A stretch of 64,000 nucleotides of DNA from Pachysolen tannophilus NRRL Y-2460 (Eukaryota; Ascomycota; Pichiomycetes; Alaninales; Pachysolenaceae): contig KV454012.1 in the NCBI GenBank assembly GCA_001661245.1, forward strand, positions 1,188,974-1,252,973, written 5' to 3'. Positions 61,091 through 64,000 of this stretch are shown here, piece by piece (position 1 is the stretch's first letter; each line of letters begins with the position of its first letter). The position numbers and the translations under genes were made by a program. The notes beneath the pieces are model-generated. The model ran no database searches. It was given only the letters and a program-made list of their open reading frames with translations, and was not told the DNA's origin.

Positions 61091-63810
61091 GTGCTTCTCA
61101 AGCCTCTGCTGAGAATGATGTTGATGTTGATGTTGATGCTAAGGCAAATATTAATGCTTCGAAACGTCGGAGAATATCTAGGGCCTGTGATTTATGCAGA
61201 GATAAAAAGATAAAATGCGATGGTCAAACACCATGTTCTACATGTATTTCTTTGAAGAAAAAATGTTCATATAATTATGTGCGAAAAAGAAAACTTCGTA
61301 AACAAAATAGAGCTGAGACTAGTCTTTTCCTGAGGCTGAGCAATAATAGTGATGAAGGTGGTAAAGGTAAAGCTAAAGAAACAGGTGCTGATAATCTCAA
61401 TAGTGATGTTAATGTGAATAGAGATATACTGGAACACTCTTGTACTTCATTAGAGGCTAGATTGAAGAATTTAGAGACCATGGTTGAAGGTATATATGAA
61501 ATATTGGACAAACATCTAGTCAAGAAAAATGAGGAGAAATTGGAGTCTTTATGTATGGATACAGATACTTTATCGATTAAAGCTAGGGAAGGTGAACGTG
61601 TTGGTGATTTTGCCTCTGTAACTAACTTGAATTCTGCTTTATCGAAATCTGTTCTTAAATTAATTGAAAGTAAACTCTCTGGTGAGTCAATATTAAAAGT
61701 AATCGACTCCCTATACCAAAGGATGAATGAAGAAGAGAATAAACTTAATGCTTTAGTTGATCCTACAAGACAAGAAGGTTTTAGACCACTTCCACCAAGA
61801 CAAATTTCACAATTTTTATTAAATACCGTCTTTTCGACACCTTTAACATGCTCAACTATTATTGACAGAGAAAATATTCAGCGACTTGCAGATATTTATT
61901 ATCAAAATGGCTACAAAGAATTATGTTGTTCTGATTTGGTCTTGTTAGATATTACAATCTTACTTGGAGCATTAATCATTCTAGGCGATTATGATAAGGC
62001 TGTAAAAAACTGTAATGGTCGTAAAGAAGTTGAAAACATTGTTGTTAACGAACTGTTGAATATAAAATTGAGTAATTTGTTAATATACAGAGAAGAATAT
62101 TTGGAAAATGCTCTTTTTTATTTTCAACAATTATTTACACTGTATGAAGGAATGAATACCATTTATTCATTACTGATACTTTGTGCAGTTTCAATTACAA
62201 GATTGTCTGTTAACACAAGTTACATGTTAGTTTCAACAGTAGTGAGAGTTGCGCAACATCTGGGATTACATAGAAAGGAATCATATATTGGGTTGTCAGA
62301 GGCAGAACTTAAAAGACGGTTACATGTGTGGTGGTATTGTTATTCATTTGATATAAATTGTTGTATTAGGACGGGAAATCCCCCAGTTATTCAAGATAAC
62401 GATATATCTTCCCATGGACCAGATTACTTGATGTGGTTGTTCATGAAACCATTTTTCAAGAAACACCCTGAATTTGAATTCAAGAGTTCAAAAGAAAAGG
62501 ATAAGATTGATTCATTAGATGTCTTTATTTATGCCCTTCACGATAAGTTTGGCTTTACAAATGCTGTGGATTATTACAGATTTAAATTTGCAAAAATTCA
62601 ATCTAAAACACATCGTAAATTATTTGCTGAAAACTCATTAGCAGGTCAAACTTCAGATTCTGTTTTTAACATAGTATTGGAACTAAATAAAGAATTGGAT
62701 GATTGGGTAAAATCAATGCCGCAGGAATTCAGACCAAATAGAACCATAAATCTTGATATTTTTGAATCTAATAGAGTAGCACGTTCCAAATTAATGGCAA
62801 TTCATTTTTTATACTACTTGTATGTTATGGTTATTAATAGAGTTTCTTTACTACTGAAGAACTCAAGGAGGAAGCTGCTGGTTTTACATTCAATCAATTT
62901 ACATTTGACGGCATCCAGACGGATTTTAAATCTTAGTTCTATGATAGTTGAAGATCATGACAAAATATTCCAAAGTGTATTTTTACCAATATCAGGATTT
63001 GGTGTATTACTTCGTCACTGCATTCAGCATCCGTCAAAATCGGAAAATCCAGGAATAGTAGATGATATAAATTTGTTGATCACAAGTTCTATGAATCTTT
63101 TCCAAAAAACTAGAGCTTTAGAAAACTGTGAATTTTTAAGAACTTCAAGATTTGAAATCTTGGGTATGATTTCGAGATGCTTTATAAAGATTGCGATATT
63201 TGTGTATGACAATAATAATGAAGACAAATTTGTGTTGAATGAGGAGTCAACTAAATATTTACAACCAGTACATGAAATGATCGATTCACTCAAGACCAGT
63301 GAAGATCAATCTGCAAATGAAAAAAAATGTTTGAACCATCCTTCAAGTTCATATAGCATGTATTCTTCGCAAGATCAAAATTCACTGCATTATAACAGCG
63401 AGCCATCAAATTCATCTTTTACAAATATAAAAGAAAACACTAATATTCTTGAAAATGGATTCACCGATTTGTTGGGAAATAATAATTTAGATAATTTGAA
63501 TAACAATCAATCACCTGGAACAAATCTGCAACCACAGAGATGTTTTCTGGATAGTAATCTTTTGGATCCTTTGTTGTCTTTCAATATGGGAATGTATTCT
63601 GATTTTTTATTGGACCTGCAAAATGCCTCGGTACTCAACTTTGATGATACAAATATAGCTCACAACATGAATGATTATTTATTTTGTGGTGGTTCCGTAC
63701 CGTTACAACTGGATCAGCAGCAACTGCAGGAGGAATCCAACGAGGGACAGTCTACTGTGAACGGGTTAGGTTTTCCAAAACTCTATAGAAGTGACACTAA
63801 TAAAGACTAA
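61066..63810 (+). CDS. Zn2Cys6 transcription factor with fungal_trans domain
   Basis: A 914-residue regulator. The zinc cluster is C41-x2-C44-x6-C51-x5-C57-x2-C60-x6-C67 (RACDLCRDKKIKCDG...PCSTCISLKKKC), followed by a basic linker RKRKLRKQNR and a dimerisation-type helix (SLEARLKNLETMVEGIYEIL). The fungal_trans middle domain includes STVVRVAQHLGLHRKESYI and RRLHVWWYCYSFDINCCIRTGNPPVI (about 390-445). The C terminus is Asn/Ser/Gln-rich with acidic-hydrophobic patches (LLDPLLSFNMGMYSDFLLDL), a plausible activation domain. No orthologue assigned. The start at 61066 overlaps an upstream frame. Confidence 0.9.
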   Translation: MVYESLGVGASQASAENDVDVDVDAKANINASKRRRISRACDLCRDKKIKCDGQTPCSTCISLKKKCSYNYVRKRKLRKQNRAETSLFLRLSNNSDEGGKGKAKETGADNLNSDVNVNRDILEHSCTSLEARLKNLETMVEGIYEILDKHLVKKNEEKLESLCMDTDTLSIKAREGERVGDFASVTNLNSALSKSVLKLIESKLSGESILKVIDSLYQRMNEEENKLNALVDPTRQEGFRPLPPRQISQFLLNTVFSTPLTCSTIIDRENIQRLADIYYQNGYKELCCSDLVLLDITILLGALIILGDYDKAVKNCNGRKEVENIVVNELLNIKLSNLLIYREEYLENALFYFQQLFTLYEGMNTIYSLLILCAVSITRLSVNTSYMLVSTVVRVAQHLGLHRKESYIGLSEAELKRRLHVWWYCYSFDINCCIRTGNPPVIQDNDISSHGPDYLMWLFMKPFFKKHPEFEFKSSKEKDKIDSLDVFIYALHDKFGFTNAVDYYRFKFAKIQSKTHRKLFAENSLAGQTSDSVFNIVLELNKELDDWVKSMPQEFRPNRTINLDIFESNRVARSKLMAIHFLYYLYVMVINRVSLLLKNSRRKLLVLHSINLHLTASRRILNLSSMIVEDHDKIFQSVFLPISGFGVLLRHCIQHPSKSENPGIVDDINLLITSSMNLFQKTRALENCEFLRTSRFEILGMISRCFIKIAIFVYDNNNEDKFVLNEESTKYLQPVHEMIDSLKTSEDQSANEKKCLNHPSSSYSMYSSQDQNSLHYNSEPSNSSFTNIKENTNILENGFTDLLGNNNLDNLNNNQSPGTNLQPQRCFLDSNLLDPLLSFNMGMYSDFLLDLQNASVLNFDDTNIAHNMNDYLFCGGSVPLQLDQQQLQEESNEGQSTVNGLGFPKLYRSDTNKD

Positions 63811-64000
63811 GGTATACCACCATTATTTATTTGCCTTTTAGCAAACAACTTTTTTCATGTTCAAAGTTAATTTGAAATTTGTAATTTGTAATTTTATAAT
63901 TTGAATCAAGTATTAAATTTTCAATAACAACTAGATAAACAGTGATGAAAACTGGAAAAAAAAAATACAATCCTAATTGTACCTGTTCATATCTTAATAA

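Noticed and set aside
1-64000. Transposons, LTR elements, virus-derived genes, CRISPR arrays, toxin systems
   Set aside because: No reverse transcriptase, integrase, transposase, capsid or Cas-like motif and no long terminal repeats were seen on either strand.

Overview
This window is nuclear DNA of a budding yeast (Saccharomycotina). It is strongly A/T-rich and densely packed with mostly intronless genes. The few introns are short, with yeast-type GTATGT/GTAAGT donors, TACTAAC branch sites and AG acceptors. Asn-, Ser- and acid-rich low-complexity tracts are common, and two nuclear tRNA genes are present. Proteins resemble S. cerevisiae orthologues throughout. CTG codons fall in hydrophobic membrane segments of the BTN1-like protein, which argues against Ser reassignment. 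The species cannot be named from the sequence alone. One assembly gap of N (17671-18102) sits inside a poly-A tract.

Layout. 1-11 kb: 3' end of AVO1 (TORC2), REX4 (rRNA-processing exonuclease) and a two-exon IRA1/2 Ras-GAP, repeating the S. cerevisiae YOL078-YOL080-YOL081 block. 11-17 kb: ribosomal protein gene RPL27 in two oppositely oriented pieces, then a PDK1-type kinase (PKH). 17-30 kb: the gap, a large low-complexity orphan, WRS1, RIB3 (with intron), VPS60, COQ3, VPS72 and BNA3; this interleaves the YOL096-YOL097 pair with the YDR485-486-487 trio. 30-44.7 kb: AVT-type amino-acid transporter, dipeptidyl peptidase III, formate/nitrite-type transporter, Mpv17-family protein, an orphan, HCH1 (29-nt first exon), BTN1/CLN3 and CDC4. 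46-53 kb: a Zn2Cys6 regulator, CUE3 in two oppositely oriented halves with a tRNA-Thr between them, and NSA1. 53-64 kb: tRNA-Cys, MCM7/CDC47, RAD26 and a second Zn2Cys6 regulator.

The genes are ordinary housekeeping genes (Ras/TORC2/PDK1 signalling, translation and ribosome assembly, riboflavin and ubiquinone synthesis, endosomal sorting, chromatin, replication, repair). I found no mobile element, virus copy, toxin or CRISPR array.

The most striking observation is structural. RPL27 and CUE3 are each cut into two intact-looking pieces that face opposite ways, and each can be explained by a local inversion of about 1 kb. In both cases short inverted A/T-rich tracts lie at the plausible breakpoints. 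RPL27 is normally essential and its two exons add up to exactly the family length with matching splice phase, so the break must be very recent, one form of a reversible or allelic inversion, or an assembly orientation error. The sequence alone cannot decide, and assembly error is the cautious default.
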